The translations under genes were made by a program, and so were the position numbers. A DNA stretch of 64,000 nt from Treponema sp. (GTDB lineage: Bacteria; Spirochaetota; Spirochaetia; Treponematales; Treponemataceae): assembly GCA_017645785.1 (NCBI GenBank), contig JAGCNW010000008.1:1-64000 (forward strand). The letters are read 5' to 3'. The notes beneath the pieces were generated by a model. It saw only the letters and a program-made list of their open reading frames with translations, made no database searches and was not told the DNA's origin. Shown here in pieces: positions 32,762 through 41,480 of this stretch. How positions within the stretch are numbered: position 1 is the stretch's first letter; each line of letters opens with the position of its first letter.

Positions 32762-33372
32762 AGATATTGGGCCATTTTTCCCAACAGCAAGGGAATCAAG
32801 ATATTGTCAAAGTCCTTTAGGGGAAGAACTTCTATAAACATTCCGCAAAAAGCGATGGCAAGCGCCGCGTCGGTTCTTTGCAAGACGCAAAAGCTAGAGA
32901 CAAATATCGCGACAAAGCACATAAGGCTTCCGGCGCAAGTTTTTCCGCCGGTATGGGGAATGTGAAGGTTTCCTAAAAATTTTCCGGCAAGGCTCGCCAG
33001 ACCGTCGCCAAAGGCAAGCGCCAAGATTCCGACCGCCGCCGCCTTTTGCGGACAAAGAAGAGTGCAAAAAAGAATTCCCAAAACAAGGGTCAAAGGACCC
33101 AACACAAATTTTCCCCTATCGCGCTCGCGGGCGGCCATGTCGGTTATGTCAGAAACCAAAGGAACTTTTTTTCCATGCAAGGACAAGGCCTGCGTCAAAG
33201 TGTAAAAGACCGCCGCGAAAATCAAAAGGCCGATTGTCGTTTTGTAGGCGAACTTTAAAAGCAAGGGAACAAAGCAAGAGCACAAGTGGATGGACTTTCT
33301 AAAAATTTCTTTGTATAGAACTATAAGGCGGCGTTTCCACAGAATGCCGACATAAGGACAGTATATTTTCAC
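32758..33372 (-). CDS. SEC59/DGK/VTE5-family membrane kinase or cytidylyltransferase
   Basis: A 204-residue protein with six or so membrane segments. LYKEIFRKSIHLCSC near residue 20 matches the E-X2-R-K-X2-H opening of the dolichol kinase / phytol kinase / phosphatidate cytidylyltransferase-like family, and LALAFGDGLASLAGKFLGN near 120 is the nucleotide-binding GDG motif. It probably phosphorylates or activates a membrane lipid. The GTG start overlaps the upstream stop codon (GTGA), so it is coupled to the 1392-residue protein gene. The stop codon overlaps that of the convergent membrane protein. Confidence 0.8.
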   Translation of the reverse strand: MKIYCPYVGILWKRRLIVLYKEIFRKSIHLCSCFVPLLLKFAYKTTIGLLIFAAVFYTLTQALSLHGKKVPLVSDITDMAARERDRGKFVLGPLTLVLGILFCTLLCPQKAAAVGILALAFGDGLASLAGKFLGNLHIPHTGGKTCAGSLMCFVAIFVSSFCVLQRTDAALAIAFCGMFIEVLPLKDFDNILIPLLLGKMAQYL

Positions 33373-36300
33373 TGTTCAAGGCCCTTTTCGCCGTCAAGGA
33401 CGCGCGGAATGTCTGTGTAGATTTCCGGCTCGAATTTCGGGAAGGGGTGCGTAGCGTAGCGCAAGTTCATCTCCGCCAAGTTGCTTCCCGGCAAGCGGAC
33501 CATAGTCTCTTGATTTCTTGTCAAAGCGTCGTAGTAGCGGATTGAGTCTTGGAAGTTGACCAAAGAAGCGGCGTTCTTTGAGCTTGAGCCGCTTTGCCGC
33601 GCGATGCGGAAAAGGCTTACGCCCAAGTTGTTGGCGGCCTTCATGTAAATTTCAACCATGTCGCCCGCGCGCTCGTCGGTTTGCGGAGAAACGATTCCGA
33701 ACTTTTCGCGAACCAAGTCAAGGTGGTCAAGCAAGCGCTTGTAATAGCCTTGCGCGGCGTAATTGTCGTCCTTTAGAGAAAGGGTGTTGCCCAAGGCCAA
33801 CATCATGTGCGAATCGTCGGGAACTTGCTGGCTTGTCTTGATAAAGTTTCCAAGCGCGTTTTGGTAATCCTCGCCTTGGTAGTCTATGTAGCCTACCCTG
33901 TAGCGAATTGACGGCGTGTCGTTTTTGTTGTCGATTGACTTTTGGTAATTCATGCGGGCCGCGTCCAAGTCGCCTGAAATAAAGTATTCCAAATCGCCCA
34001 TGTCTGAATACATCACGCCGACATTCTTGTCAGAGTCAAAATTGCTCGAGCGATTTTTTCTTTCGAACAAGCCCAAGCCCTTTGTAAATTCTTCGCGGGC
34101 CAAAATATACTCGCGGTCATACAAGTATTGCTCGCCCAAGAGCCTGTAATTGTTCAACTGGTTGTAAATAGCCTTTTTGCGCAAGTTGGTGGCCTTGTCA
34201 AACAGTTCTTCCGTGTGCTTCAAAGACTGCATCGCCTTAATGTGGTCCCCTACTTGAACCAAGTATCTGGCCAAATTGTAGTTGGCGACAGGATCTTCGG
34301 GAGCGGCTTTTACCGCAAAGAGAATCATGTCGCGCACGTCCTCGATTTTTCCACGCAGGAATTCTTGGTCAAGCGGAAGCTCGCCGCGCTGCTTGTCCAT
34401 AAGATAGCCGCTCAACTCCGTCCAATCCGCCGCTGACAAAGACTTTTCGCCTTGGCCGTAGAAGAATTCCTTTAGCTCCAAAACGTTCCTCAACTGGTCG
34501 GTGCGAATGTTGTAGCGCAAGAAGCGGCTCTGGTAGAGATTGGGATTCTTAGTTCCGTAAAGCTGCTGGAGCTTTGAATAAGTTTCATAGGCGTCCTCGA
34601 ACTTGGCGGGATCCTTTTCGGTGGCCCATTCAAGGTAAGTGTCGCCCAAGGCCAAAATTCCGTCGGGGTCGTTGACGTGGTTGTCCAAAACTTCGCGCTT
34701 GAGAATTTCTTCGGCAAGCTCGTAGTTGGCCAAGTCCTCAACTTCCATCTGGGCGTACTCAAGGCCGGCCTGCTTGTCGTGGTCAAAGCGCTTCAGAATG
34801 TTGCTGTAAAAGAGTTCCGCCAAGTCGTACTGCTTTTTGGCCCTGTAAGCCCTGGCGTATTTAAAGAACCATTTTTTCTTTGACTTGTATTTAAGCGCTT
34901 CGTTGAACTTGTTCTTTGAAAGCGGGAATTCGTCATGCTCAATCAGCGTGTAGCCTTCTTTGTAAAGCTTTTCGGCTGTCAGAGGAGTTATGACGTAGCG
35001 GTGGCCCAAGAAGCCGACGCAGAACAAAATCATCGCCGCAAGAACGCCGATTATAATCGCCGGAAGGATTCTGCTCTTTAACTGGTAGGCAAAAGAAGCC
35101 TTGTAGGCCTCGTATTCTTCGGCGCTTCGGCGCTCGTAGTCGCGCGGAACAGGCAGGCTTATGTCAAGCATCTTTTCCAAATGGTTGGCAAGCTGTCTGG
35201 CCGTGACTTTCTTTAAGATTTTTTCGATTACTTCAAAAACGACTTCGTCAGTGAATTCGTTTTTGGCGATCATGTCCTCAACGGCAATGCGCACGTTAAG
35301 AGGATAGTCGCGCAAGTTCTTCTTGAACCTGGCGTATTCTTCTTCGGTAAGTGAAGTCCGCTGCTTTCCGTCGCCTGTCACGGCTCCGCTAAAGTCAACC
35401 TGGTCTACGCCGCCCTTCTTTCCTTGGTTGGCGTAAGGATCGGCGCCCTCCTCCGAGAAGCCCGGAATGCTAAAGTCATCGCCGCTTCCTTCCAAAGCAA
35501 AGTCGTCGCCCGCCTTGGAAAGCTGGCTGTCCGTGTCCTGAATGTTAAAGTCGCCAAGAGCGCTCGCGGTGGCCTCATCGGTCTCGCCCAAAGTTTCGCC
35601 AGGCAGGGCTCCCTCTTCTTGGGGAGCGGAATCTTCGCCGCCGAATGAATCAGGCATGTCAAAGGAGCCAAGGTCCATTCCGTCAGTGTTGAATATGTCG
35701 GCGTCGCCGGCTGGCGCTTCGACAGCGTCGGCCGAAATTTCCTGGCCGCCTTCCGCTCCGCCCAAATCCATGTCCATGTCGGGCATGTCAAACGACATCT
35801 CACCGGCGGGCGCTTCTTCGGCAGGAGATTCGGTTGCGGGAGCGTCCTCGCCCGCGCTTTCTTCAGCCGGAGCTTCTTCTTGAATCGCTTCTTCAGCAGG
35901 AGATTCTGCGGCCGGCTCTTCGCCAAAGGAGCCGATGTCGCCAAGGTCTCCAAGATCTCCCATGTCGCCCATGTCCGGCATGTCAAAGGACATTTCGCCA
36001 GCGGGCGCTTCTTCGGCCGGCGCTTCTTCAACGGAACCGCCGTTGTCCAAGGCCGAAACCTCGGCCGGAACTTCGCTGATCTCGCTGGGCAAATCCATGT
36101 TAAGGTCTATGGCGCCGCCGCCGTCGAATTCCTTGTCGCTTTGCGCAAAGGGGTCTTCAAAATCGGCGGCCATGTCTTCGACAGACTCTGCGGGCGCCGC
36201 TTCTTCAACAGGCGCTTCGGGAGCCGCGGCCGCTTCTTCGACAGGCGTTTCGGCGGGCGCGTCTTCAAAGGCGGGAATGTCGCCCAAATCAAAGTCCATC

Positions 36301-37547
36301 GCGCCAAAGTCCGCGTCCGTTCCATCGGCGGCCGGAGCTTCAAAAGAATCCGGCGCGGCCTCGGTCGGCGTCTCGTCAAAAGAAATGTCCTCAAGACCAA
36401 AATCGTCCGCGGCGGGAGTTTCCTCCACGGAAATCTCTTCAGCGGGAGTTTCTTGGGCCGGAACTTCGTCCATAGCCGGAATGTCGTCAATGTTCAATCC
36501 GGCCGCCGAAGCGCCGCCGGAAGATTCTTCGTAGGGAGAGGCCGCGTAATACGGCGGATTTTCTTTTGTCGCGGCAGAATCGTCGGTAAAAAGATCCGGC
36601 TTAAGGATTGCCTGGTCGTCTTCTGGAGGAAGGGGCTTGAAGGCCGGCTTTTTGGGCTCATCCTTGGTCGAAACCATTTCAAAGTCTTCAACGTCATCGC
36701 CAAAAAGCGCGGAAGTGTCAATGTCAGCGCCAGCCGCGGAGCCGTCCTTTTGGGGAGCGGAATAATCCTCGACTTGCAAATCGTCAAGGCCGCCAAAATC
36801 AATTTCTTGGGGAGCGGCCGCTTCCGGCTCGGGAGCGCTTGGCGGCGGCTCGTCTTTTTTGGGAGACAGTATGGCGTCCAAATCCGGAACGCTCGAAGCG
36901 GCGGAACTGGGAGTTTCTTTGGGTTTATTGGGATTTAAAATCGCGTCTAATTCAGGAATTCCTGTAAGGCCGCCGCCGCTTGGCGAAGGGGCCGCTGGAG
37001 CTTTTCCCGGTCCGCCCATAAGGGCTTCGATGTCGGGCTTTTTTTCGTCCGCGGAAGAGCTTTCCAAAATTCCGTCGTCGTCAAAGCCAAAGCCTGAATA
37101 GCCGGAACCGCTTATGCCCTTTGGCTTTGGCGGAGGCTCCGGTTCCGCTTTAGGCGCGGGCTCAGGCTTTGCCGCCTTGCCCTTTCCTTTGCCTTTGCTC
37201 TTGCTTTTGCTTGAGGACGCCGAAGAATCGTCGCCAAAGGCGCTTAAGTCGGGAGCGCCGCCGCCCGCCGAGATTCCGCTCAAAAGGTCGTCAACGCTAA
37301 CGTCAGACGTTTCTGTCGCCGCGGCAGCCGCCTCCTCTTCCGGAGGAGTTTCGGGCTCTTCCGGCTCCGGCGGCTTCGGCTTTTCGGGCATTCCAAGAAC
37401 AAAGTCCTGGCTGTCGTCAATGTCTTCTATCGTGTCGGGAATTAAAACAGGAATGGCTTTTTCGCCACGCTCGGCGCGAAGCTTTATTTCGTTTCCTAGT
37501 TTGAGAACGGTCTCGCTTAATTTTTTTAATTGGCTATAGCCAGGCAT
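33369..37547 (-). CDS. Giant TPR protein with acidic repeat region and one membrane span
   Basis: A 1392-residue protein. Residues 1-50 are helical (MPGYSQLKKLSETVLKLGNE). About 55-700 is low-complexity, rich in Pro, Ala, Glu and Asp, with repeated EEAPAGEMSFDMPDM blocks and many APAEEAPAE units. A lone membrane span lies near 840-862 (ILPAIIIGVLAAMILFCVGF). The remaining 530 residues are TPR repeats, predicted periplasmic (YRAKKQYDLAELFYSNILKR, FEDAYETYSKLQQLYG, YRVGYIDYQGEDYQNALGNF). The layout recalls spirochaetal TPR proteins of the periplasmic flagellar collar, but this is a guess from architecture. A TTGTAA-17-TATAAT promoter lies at 37619-37591, with a leader of about 37 nt. It is coupled to the lipid kinase-like gene. 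Confidence 0.75.
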   Translation of the reverse strand: MPGYSQLKKLSETVLKLGNEIKLRAERGEKAIPVLIPDTIEDIDDSQDFVLGMPEKPKPPEPEEPETPPEEEAAAAATETSDVSVDDLLSGISAGGGAPDLSAFGDDSSASSSKSKSKGKGKGKAAKPEPAPKAEPEPPPKPKGISGSGYSGFGFDDDGILESSSADEKKPDIEALMGGPGKAPAAPSPSGGGLTGIPELDAILNPNKPKETPSSAASSVPDLDAILSPKKDEPPPSAPEPEAAAPQEIDFGGLDDLQVEDYSAPQKDGSAAGADIDTSALFGDDVEDFEMVSTKDEPKKPAFKPLPPEDDQAILKPDLFTDDSAATKENPPYYAASPYEESSGGASAAGLNIDDIPAMDEVPAQETPAEEISVEETPAADDFGLEDISFDETPTEAAPDSFEAPAADGTDADFGAMDFDLGDIPAFEDAPAETPVEEAAAAPEAPVEEAAPAESVEDMAADFEDPFAQSDKEFDGGGAIDLNMDLPSEISEVPAEVSALDNGGSVEEAPAEEAPAGEMSFDMPDMGDMGDLGDLGDIGSFGEEPAAESPAEEAIQEEAPAEESAGEDAPATESPAEEAPAGEMSFDMPDMDMDLGGAEGGQEISADAVEAPAGDADIFNTDGMDLGSFDMPDSFGGEDSAPQEEGALPGETLGETDEATASALGDFNIQDTDSQLSKAGDDFALEGSGDDFSIPGFSEEGADPYANQGKKGGVDQVDFSGAVTGDGKQRTSLTEEEYARFKKNLRDYPLNVRIAVEDMIAKNEFTDEVVFEVIEKILKKVTARQLANHLEKMLDISLPVPRDYERRSAEEYEAYKASFAYQLKSRILPAIIIGVLAAMILFCVGFLGHRYVITPLTAEKLYKEGYTLIEHDEFPLSKNKFNEALKYKSKKKWFFKYARAYRAKKQYDLAELFYSNILKRFDHDKQAGLEYAQMEVEDLANYELAEEILKREVLDNHVNDPDGILALGDTYLEWATEKDPAKFEDAYETYSKLQQLYGTKNPNLYQSRFLRYNIRTDQLRNVLELKEFFYGQGEKSLSAADWTELSGYLMDKQRGELPLDQEFLRGKIEDVRDMILFAVKAAPEDPVANYNLARYLVQVGDHIKAMQSLKHTEELFDKATNLRKKAIYNQLNNYRLLGEQYLYDREYILAREEFTKGLGLFERKNRSSNFDSDKNVGVMYSDMGDLEYFISGDLDAARMNYQKSIDNKNDTPSIRYRVGYIDYQGEDYQNALGNFIKTSQQVPDDSHMMLALGNTLSLKDDNYAAQGYYKRLLDHLDLVREKFGIVSPQTDERAGDMVEIYMKAANNLGVSLFRIARQSGSSSKNAASLVNFQDSIRYYDALTRNQETMVRLPGSNLAEMNLRYATHPFPKFEPEIYTDIPRVLDGEKGLEQ

Positions 37548-37590
37548 ACCCTAAAATTTCCCCACGCCGGAATATAAAATTCCATTTACC

Positions 37591-37619
37591 ATTATATACT
37601 AAATTTTCGGTTTTTACAA
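37591..37619 (-). promoter_or_regulatory. Promoter of the giant TPR protein gene
   Basis: TTGTAA at 37619-37614, a 17-bp spacer and TATAAT at 37596-37591 on the minus strand; the start codon is about 44 bases downstream. Confidence 0.55.
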
Positions 37620-37690
37620 TAGAAATCTTAAAAAAAATGCGCAAAAAGCCGGCCGCCCCCTTTTTGCGCGCAAAGCAAGGAGCGGGCCTC

Positions 37691-37719
37691 TTGCAAAAAA
37701 AATTTGGCTGGCGTACACT
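37691..37719 (+). promoter_or_regulatory. Promoter of the membrane protein gene at 37768
   Basis: TTGCAA at 37691-37696, a 17-bp spacer and TACACT at 37714-37719, giving a leader of about 42 nt with a strong AGGAAGGA ribosome site. Confidence 0.5.
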
Positions 37720-37767
37720 AGCAAAAGGCCTTGACAAAGGCAAATTTCAAAAGCAGGAAGGAACAAT

Positions 37768-38490
37768 ATGTGGACATTAGCGTTTTATCTGACTTTAGCG
37801 GCGTTTTTTCTGCCAAAAAAACTAAAAACAATAAAAACCTTTATATGTTGCGTTGCCATTGCGTTTCTAGTAGTGACAGCGTCTGTCCTTGTATACCTTG
37901 ATTTGCCAAGCACCGTGCACGGCGCGCGCGCATGGATTGGCAAAACCGTATTCTTTGCAAGCGCGGCAAATCCTTTCAATTGGCTATACATAAAGCTATC
38001 AGACCTTTTGGCGCCGCTAGCTAAAACTGTTGGCGCGGCGGATTTAATATACTACCGAAAAGAATTTTTCATTCCCGCAGACATTTTTGTTCCGCTTTTA
38101 CAGATAATAATAGCCTTTATCGTGATGCGGTTATACATATCCTTTGCGGAAGAAAACGGAAAAAAGAAGCTTAAGCTTCAATTTGAAAAATGTCCCAAAA
38201 CAGAAAAAAAGGAGAAAATAAAAATGGAAAACGACACTTCAAACACACAAAGCGCTGGAACAGCAGAATACAACAAACCCATTTCAATGTGGGGCTACTT
38301 TGGCTACGAAATTTTGTTTGCCCTGCCAATAATCGGTTGGATAATTCTAATTGTGCACGCAATCGGCGCAAAGAATGTAAATGTAAGAAATTTCGCCCGC
38401 TCGTACTTCTGTCTTTTGATAATTCTTGCAGTGATTTTCGTCCTCAACATGGGATCTCTAATAAACAGTTTCGGCGGTTTCGGCTGGTAG
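37768..38490 (+). CDS. Two-part membrane protein, possible gene fusion
   Basis: A 240-residue frame with two parts. Residues 1-150 hold about four membrane segments (MWTLAFYLTLAAFFLPKKL; TFICCVAIAFLVVTASVLVY; FVPLLQIIIAFIVMRLYISF) and end in a charged stretch (KLQFEKCPKTEKKEKIK). Residues 153-240 look like an independent small membrane protein with two spans (YEILFALPIIGWIILIVHAI; SYFCLLIILAVIFVLNMGSL). An AAGGAG ribosome site nine bases before the internal ATG 38224 suggests the second part is also made separately. The function is unknown. Confidence 0.65.
   Translation: MWTLAFYLTLAAFFLPKKLKTIKTFICCVAIAFLVVTASVLVYLDLPSTVHGARAWIGKTVFFASAANPFNWLYIKLSDLLAPLAKTVGAADLIYYRKEFFIPADIFVPLLQIIIAFIVMRLYISFAEENGKKKLKLQFEKCPKTEKKEKIKMENDTSNTQSAGTAEYNKPISMWGYFGYEILFALPIIGWIILIVHAIGAKNVNVRNFARSYFCLLIILAVIFVLNMGSLINSFGGFGW
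38224..38490 (+). CDS. Internal in-frame small membrane protein
   Basis: An 88-residue product starting at ATG 38224 (MENDTSNTQSAGTAEYNKPI), in frame with the longer gene at 37768. The support is a strong AAGGAG at 38209-38214 with ideal spacing, and a polar N-terminal lead followed by SMWGYFGYEILFALPIIGWI, a layout usual for small stand-alone two-span proteins. No stop codon separates it from the upstream frame. Either two genes have fused by loss of a stop, or one mRNA yields two overlapping proteins. Confidence 0.5.
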   Translation: MENDTSNTQSAGTAEYNKPISMWGYFGYEILFALPIIGWIILIVHAIGAKNVNVRNFARSYFCLLIILAVIFVLNMGSLINSFGGFGW

Positions 38491-38577
38491 CAACCGTAGG
38501 CCTCCGTTCCCACATACTAAAGAAAGGCCAAAAAATGCCGATAATATAAGGGAATTTTACCATTCGGAGCGGAAACT

Positions 38578-39081
38578 ATGAAAAAAGCCCTTGTTTTTAT
38601 CACTGCGGCGGCGCTGCTCTTTAGCGCCTGCGTTTCAACAAAAACGGAAAGCCAAAACGACGCCAAAAGCGTAAGTCTTGCAAACCCCTTCCAAAGCTTT
38701 AAAAACTTGAGCGACGCTGAAAAATCGGCGGGCTTCAACTTTTATCTCTTGGACGTTTTTGAAAACTGCGCGATTCAAGTTTACCGCGCGATTCCCAAGC
38801 AAATGCTCGAGGCCATCTACGATTCCGACAGCGGAGACGAAATAAGAATCAGAAAGGCGCCCGGCAAGAACGACCCCAGCGGAGACTTTAACATTTATAC
38901 AGAAATGTCGTCGCAAAAGGTTGGCGGCGTGGAAATCGTATTCTACGCCAACGGAAACAAGTGCGGAAAAGTCGTTTGGCGCGCGGACGGATACACATGC
39001 TCCATCACATCGCGCGACAGAATGAGCTTGGACAAGGCCTACAAGACCGCGGCAAAAATCATTGAAATGAACCGCTCGTAA
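38578..39081 (+). CDS. Small lipoprotein
   Basis: A 167-residue protein with a typical lipoprotein signal (MKKALVFITAAALLFSACVS; Cys 18 is the lipid anchor). The mature part has a short helical region (FQSFKNLSDAEKSAGFNFYL) and alternating strands (IQVYRAIPKQMLEAIYDS; VEIVFYANGNKCGKVVWRAD), ending with a helix. It resembles small lipoproteins of unknown role; no enzyme motif is seen. A GGAG ribosome site precedes the ATG. It is convergent with luxS. Confidence 0.7.
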   Translation: MKKALVFITAAALLFSACVSTKTESQNDAKSVSLANPFQSFKNLSDAEKSAGFNFYLLDVFENCAIQVYRAIPKQMLEAIYDSDSGDEIRIRKAPGKNDPSGDFNIYTEMSSQKVGGVEIVFYANGNKCGKVVWRADGYTCSITSRDRMSLDKAYKTAAKIIEMNRS

Positions 39082-39093
39082 ATTACGAGCAGA

Positions 39094-39588
39094 TTACGCG
39101 TCGGCGAAAACCTTTCCGTCGTCAAGCTTGACTTGAAGCTTTGTGTATTCAGAGTGAAAGTCATTCTTGAGGCGGTCAAGGTAGCGCGCGCATTCCCACT
39201 TGCACATCGGAAGGTCGTGCAACAAATAGTTTCCGCAAGACTCAGGCTCTGTCGCGGGAACTTTCTCCTGCTTTACAATCCATTCCAAACATTCAATCGT
39301 AAGCTCCCGCATGTCCTGGACGGAATACTTTCCCGTCATGATGATGTACATTCCGGTAAGGCAGCCCATGGGACCGACGTAAACGACGTCTTCCTTTACG
39401 CGGGAATTGCGGAACCAGGTGGCCATCAAGTGCTCGATGCTGTGAATCGCTCCGGGGCCAATCGCGGGCTCCTTGTTGGGCTCGGTGATGCGCAAGTCGT
39501 ATGTGGTAAAGCCCTTGTCCTCGCGGGAAACGTAGATTCCCGGCTTAAGGCAGCGGTGGTCGATCGTAAAGCTTTGAACTACTTCCAT
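39094..39588 (-). CDS. luxS: S-ribosylhomocysteine lyase
   Basis: Cleaves S-ribosylhomocysteine to homocysteine and DPD, the precursor of autoinducer-2, recycling the methyl cycle. In its 164 residues the iron ligands lie in GAIHSIEHLMATWFRN (His-X3-His near 53-57) and ESCGNYLLHDLP (Cys near 125), and the active-site Cys is in GPMGCLTGMY near 83. The start ATG has an AGGAGAC ribosome site. It lies downstream of gltX on the same strand, but a 71-bp palindromic repeat separates them, so it may have its own promoter. No pfs/mtnN is adjacent. Confidence 0.95.
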   Translation of the reverse strand: MEVVQSFTIDHRCLKPGIYVSREDKGFTTYDLRITEPNKEPAIGPGAIHSIEHLMATWFRNSRVKEDVVYVGPMGCLTGMYIIMTGKYSVQDMRELTIECLEWIVKQEKVPATEPESCGNYLLHDLPMCKWECARYLDRLKNDFHSEYTKLQVKLDDGKVFADA

Positions 39589-39610
39589 TTTTGTCTCCTA
39601 TTATTGTTGT

Positions 39611-39681
39611 CAAAAGATGTCCGGGTCAAGCCCGAACATGACACACATTGTCATTGCCGCGCTTGACGCGGCAATCTTTTG
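39611..39681. repeat. Palindromic intergenic repeat between gltX and luxS
   Basis: An outer CAAAAGAT (39611-39618) pairs with ATCTTTTG (39674-39681). Inside are GGG-TCAAG-CCC and a perfect stem ATTGCCGCG-CTTGA-CGCGGCAAT (39653-39675). The inner sequence, with its GTCAAGCCCG and GCTTGACGCGGC halves, is of the kind found as dispersed intergenic palindromes in many bacterial genomes. Only one copy is in this window. It may act as a terminator or mRNA stabiliser. Confidence 0.65.
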
Positions 39682-39683
39682 AG

Positions 39684-41261
39684 CTAGAACGCGGCGAGCG
39701 TCTTTTCCAATCTGGCGAGCGCCCTATCCTTTCCCAAAATCAAAATCGATCCGATAAGGGGCGGACTTACGCGGCTTCCCGTTACGGCCATGCGGATGGG
39801 CATCATAAAGTCGCCCATCTTTACGCCAACTTCCTCGGACATCTTGCGGCCCAATTCTTCGGCGTCCTCGTGGCTCATTCCGAAAATCTGCGAAACAAAA
39901 TCCTTGGCCTTTAACAAAACCTCTTTTGTCTTGGCTTCGTCAAGCTTCTTTGGAATTATCTGATCTTTTGGAGGAACGGCTGGCTCTGTAAAGAGGAACT
40001 TTACCATCTCGGCCGCGTCGGTCAAATACTTGAGGCGCTCCTTGATCAAGGGCATAAGCTTCATGAGGGCTTCCTTGACGTCGGCGCTGGACATGTTCAT
40101 GCTCTTGTCGACGCAAACAGGCTCGCCGTCGTCGCCCATCGCGATGCCCGAATATTCGGGGCCGACCTTGGGCTTGGGCTGCGGGTTTTCGGGATTGATT
40201 TCAAGCGCGGCGTCTCCCGTTCCTGTGATGAAGGGAAGAGTCCACTTGTAAAGGTCTTCGTCGCTGAGCATGCGGATGTAGTTTCCGTTGTAGTACTCAA
40301 GCTTTTTGTAGTCGAATACGGCGGGCGCCTTGTTGAGATGTTCCAACTTGAAGGCCGCGGCCAATTCGTCCAAGGTGTAGAATTCCTTTCCTTCTTCGTA
40401 AGAGCAGCCGAGCAAGGCCACGTAATTGATTATCGACTGCGGAAGGTAGCCGCGCGCGCGGAATTCGTTGAGGCTTGTGGAGCCGTGGCGCTTACTAAGC
40501 TTCTTTCCGTCAGAGCCGTTTACCATAGGGAGGTGGCAGAATTCGGGGTGCTCCCAGCCAAAGGCGCGGTACATCTGAACGTGCAAGGGCGTTGAAGGAA
40601 TCCATTCCTGGGCGCGCATTACGTGGCTCACTTTCATAAAGTGGTCGTCGACGATGTTGGCCAAGTGGTATGTCGGAAAGCCGTCGCTCTTAAGCAAAAC
40701 GGGGTCCGGAGAAATGTCTTCGTTTTTCCAAATGATGTCGCCCAAAAGGTGGTCGTGGAATTTGGTCTCCCCTTCCAGCGGAACCTTGAGGCGGATTACG
40801 TAAGGCTTTCCGGCGTCCAAGTTGGCCTTGACTTCCTCGGGGGTAAGATGGCGGCAGTTTCTGTCATAGCCGGGAGCCATTTTGTTTTCTGTCTGGATTT
40901 TTCGGATGCGCTCCAAGCGCTCGGCGTCGCAAAAGCAGTAATAGGCTTCGCCCTTGGCGACCAATTCTTCGGCATATTTTTTGTAAAGGTCAAAGCGCTC
41001 GCTCTGGACGTAAGGGCCGTACTCTCCGCCCTTCTCTCCGCCTTCGTCCCATTCAAGGCCAAGCCAAGACATGGTTTCGTACAAGTTTTTGACGTATTTC
41101 TCGTCGTAGCGGGTGCGGTCGGTGTCCTCAAGGCGCAAGATGAATTTTCCGCCTTTGGAACGGGCGAACAAGTAATTGAAAAGCGCTGTTCGTACGCCGC
41201 CAATGTGCTGCATTCCCGTCGGCGACGGCGCGTATCTGACTCTGACTTCTGTGTCTGCCAT
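39684..41261 (-). CDS. gltX: Glutamyl-tRNA synthetase
   Basis: Charges tRNA-Glu (and possibly tRNA-Gln if a GatCAB system is present). The 525-residue class I enzyme has the HIGH-like motif in PSPTGMQHIGGVRTALFNYL at 11-30 and the KMSKS-like motif in DGKKLSKRHGS near 250. Between them are EDTDRTRYDEKY near 45 and HDHLLGDIIWKNEDISPDP near 185. The C-terminal anticodon domain includes a long insertion near 345-385 (NPENPQPKPKVGPEYSG). ATG 41261 has a GAGGTAAC ribosome site. Confidence 0.95.
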   Translation of the reverse strand: MADTEVRVRYAPSPTGMQHIGGVRTALFNYLFARSKGGKFILRLEDTDRTRYDEKYVKNLYETMSWLGLEWDEGGEKGGEYGPYVQSERFDLYKKYAEELVAKGEAYYCFCDAERLERIRKIQTENKMAPGYDRNCRHLTPEEVKANLDAGKPYVIRLKVPLEGETKFHDHLLGDIIWKNEDISPDPVLLKSDGFPTYHLANIVDDHFMKVSHVMRAQEWIPSTPLHVQMYRAFGWEHPEFCHLPMVNGSDGKKLSKRHGSTSLNEFRARGYLPQSIINYVALLGCSYEEGKEFYTLDELAAAFKLEHLNKAPAVFDYKKLEYYNGNYIRMLSDEDLYKWTLPFITGTGDAALEINPENPQPKPKVGPEYSGIAMGDDGEPVCVDKSMNMSSADVKEALMKLMPLIKERLKYLTDAAEMVKFLFTEPAVPPKDQIIPKKLDEAKTKEVLLKAKDFVSQIFGMSHEDAEELGRKMSEEVGVKMGDFMMPIRMAVTGSRVSPPLIGSILILGKDRALARLEKTLAAF

Positions 41262-41335
41262 ATAGTTACCTCAAAAAAAGTCGTTCTAAAATATGGCAAA
41301 TATTATAGTATTTTCGGAACGGAATTTCAAGCGTT

Positions 41336-41425
41336 CGGGCAGCGTCCAAAGGACGCGGCGAAACCGCTCGATTGCCAGCCCGCGCGAGCGGGCCAGTGGA
41401 TAATTTCCAATGCAAAACGGAGCGA
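41336..41425. other. Non-coding spacer with small hairpins upstream of gltX
   Basis: The 268-bp gap between gltX and the HD-GYP pair contains GCGTCC-AAAG-GACGC (41343-41357) and CCCGC-GCGA-GCGGG type stems, plus CGGAGCGAAGCGACG. No reading frame is convincing. The GAAACCGCTCGATT segment is slightly like repeat copies A and D, but not enough to call a fifth copy. Confidence 0.4.
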
Positions 41426-41480
41426 AGCGACGTAATCAACAATTATGGTCTTGGATTCGAAAACACGAGCGTAATTTTCC

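Noticed and set aside
35750..36020. DNA direct repeats as a separate mobile element
   Set aside because: The repeats encode the MSFDMPDM-type protein units in frame and are explained as internal gene repeats.
35880..36938. 352-codon frame opposite the acidic repeats of the giant TPR protein
   Set aside because: The repetitive Ala/Glu/Pro codons give an Arg/Phe/Gly-rich antisense frame; this is a composition artefact.
41336..41425. Possible fifth copy of the dispersed repeat
   Set aside because: Only a short segment (ACCGCTCGAT) matches; both ends and the two-step hairpin are missing.
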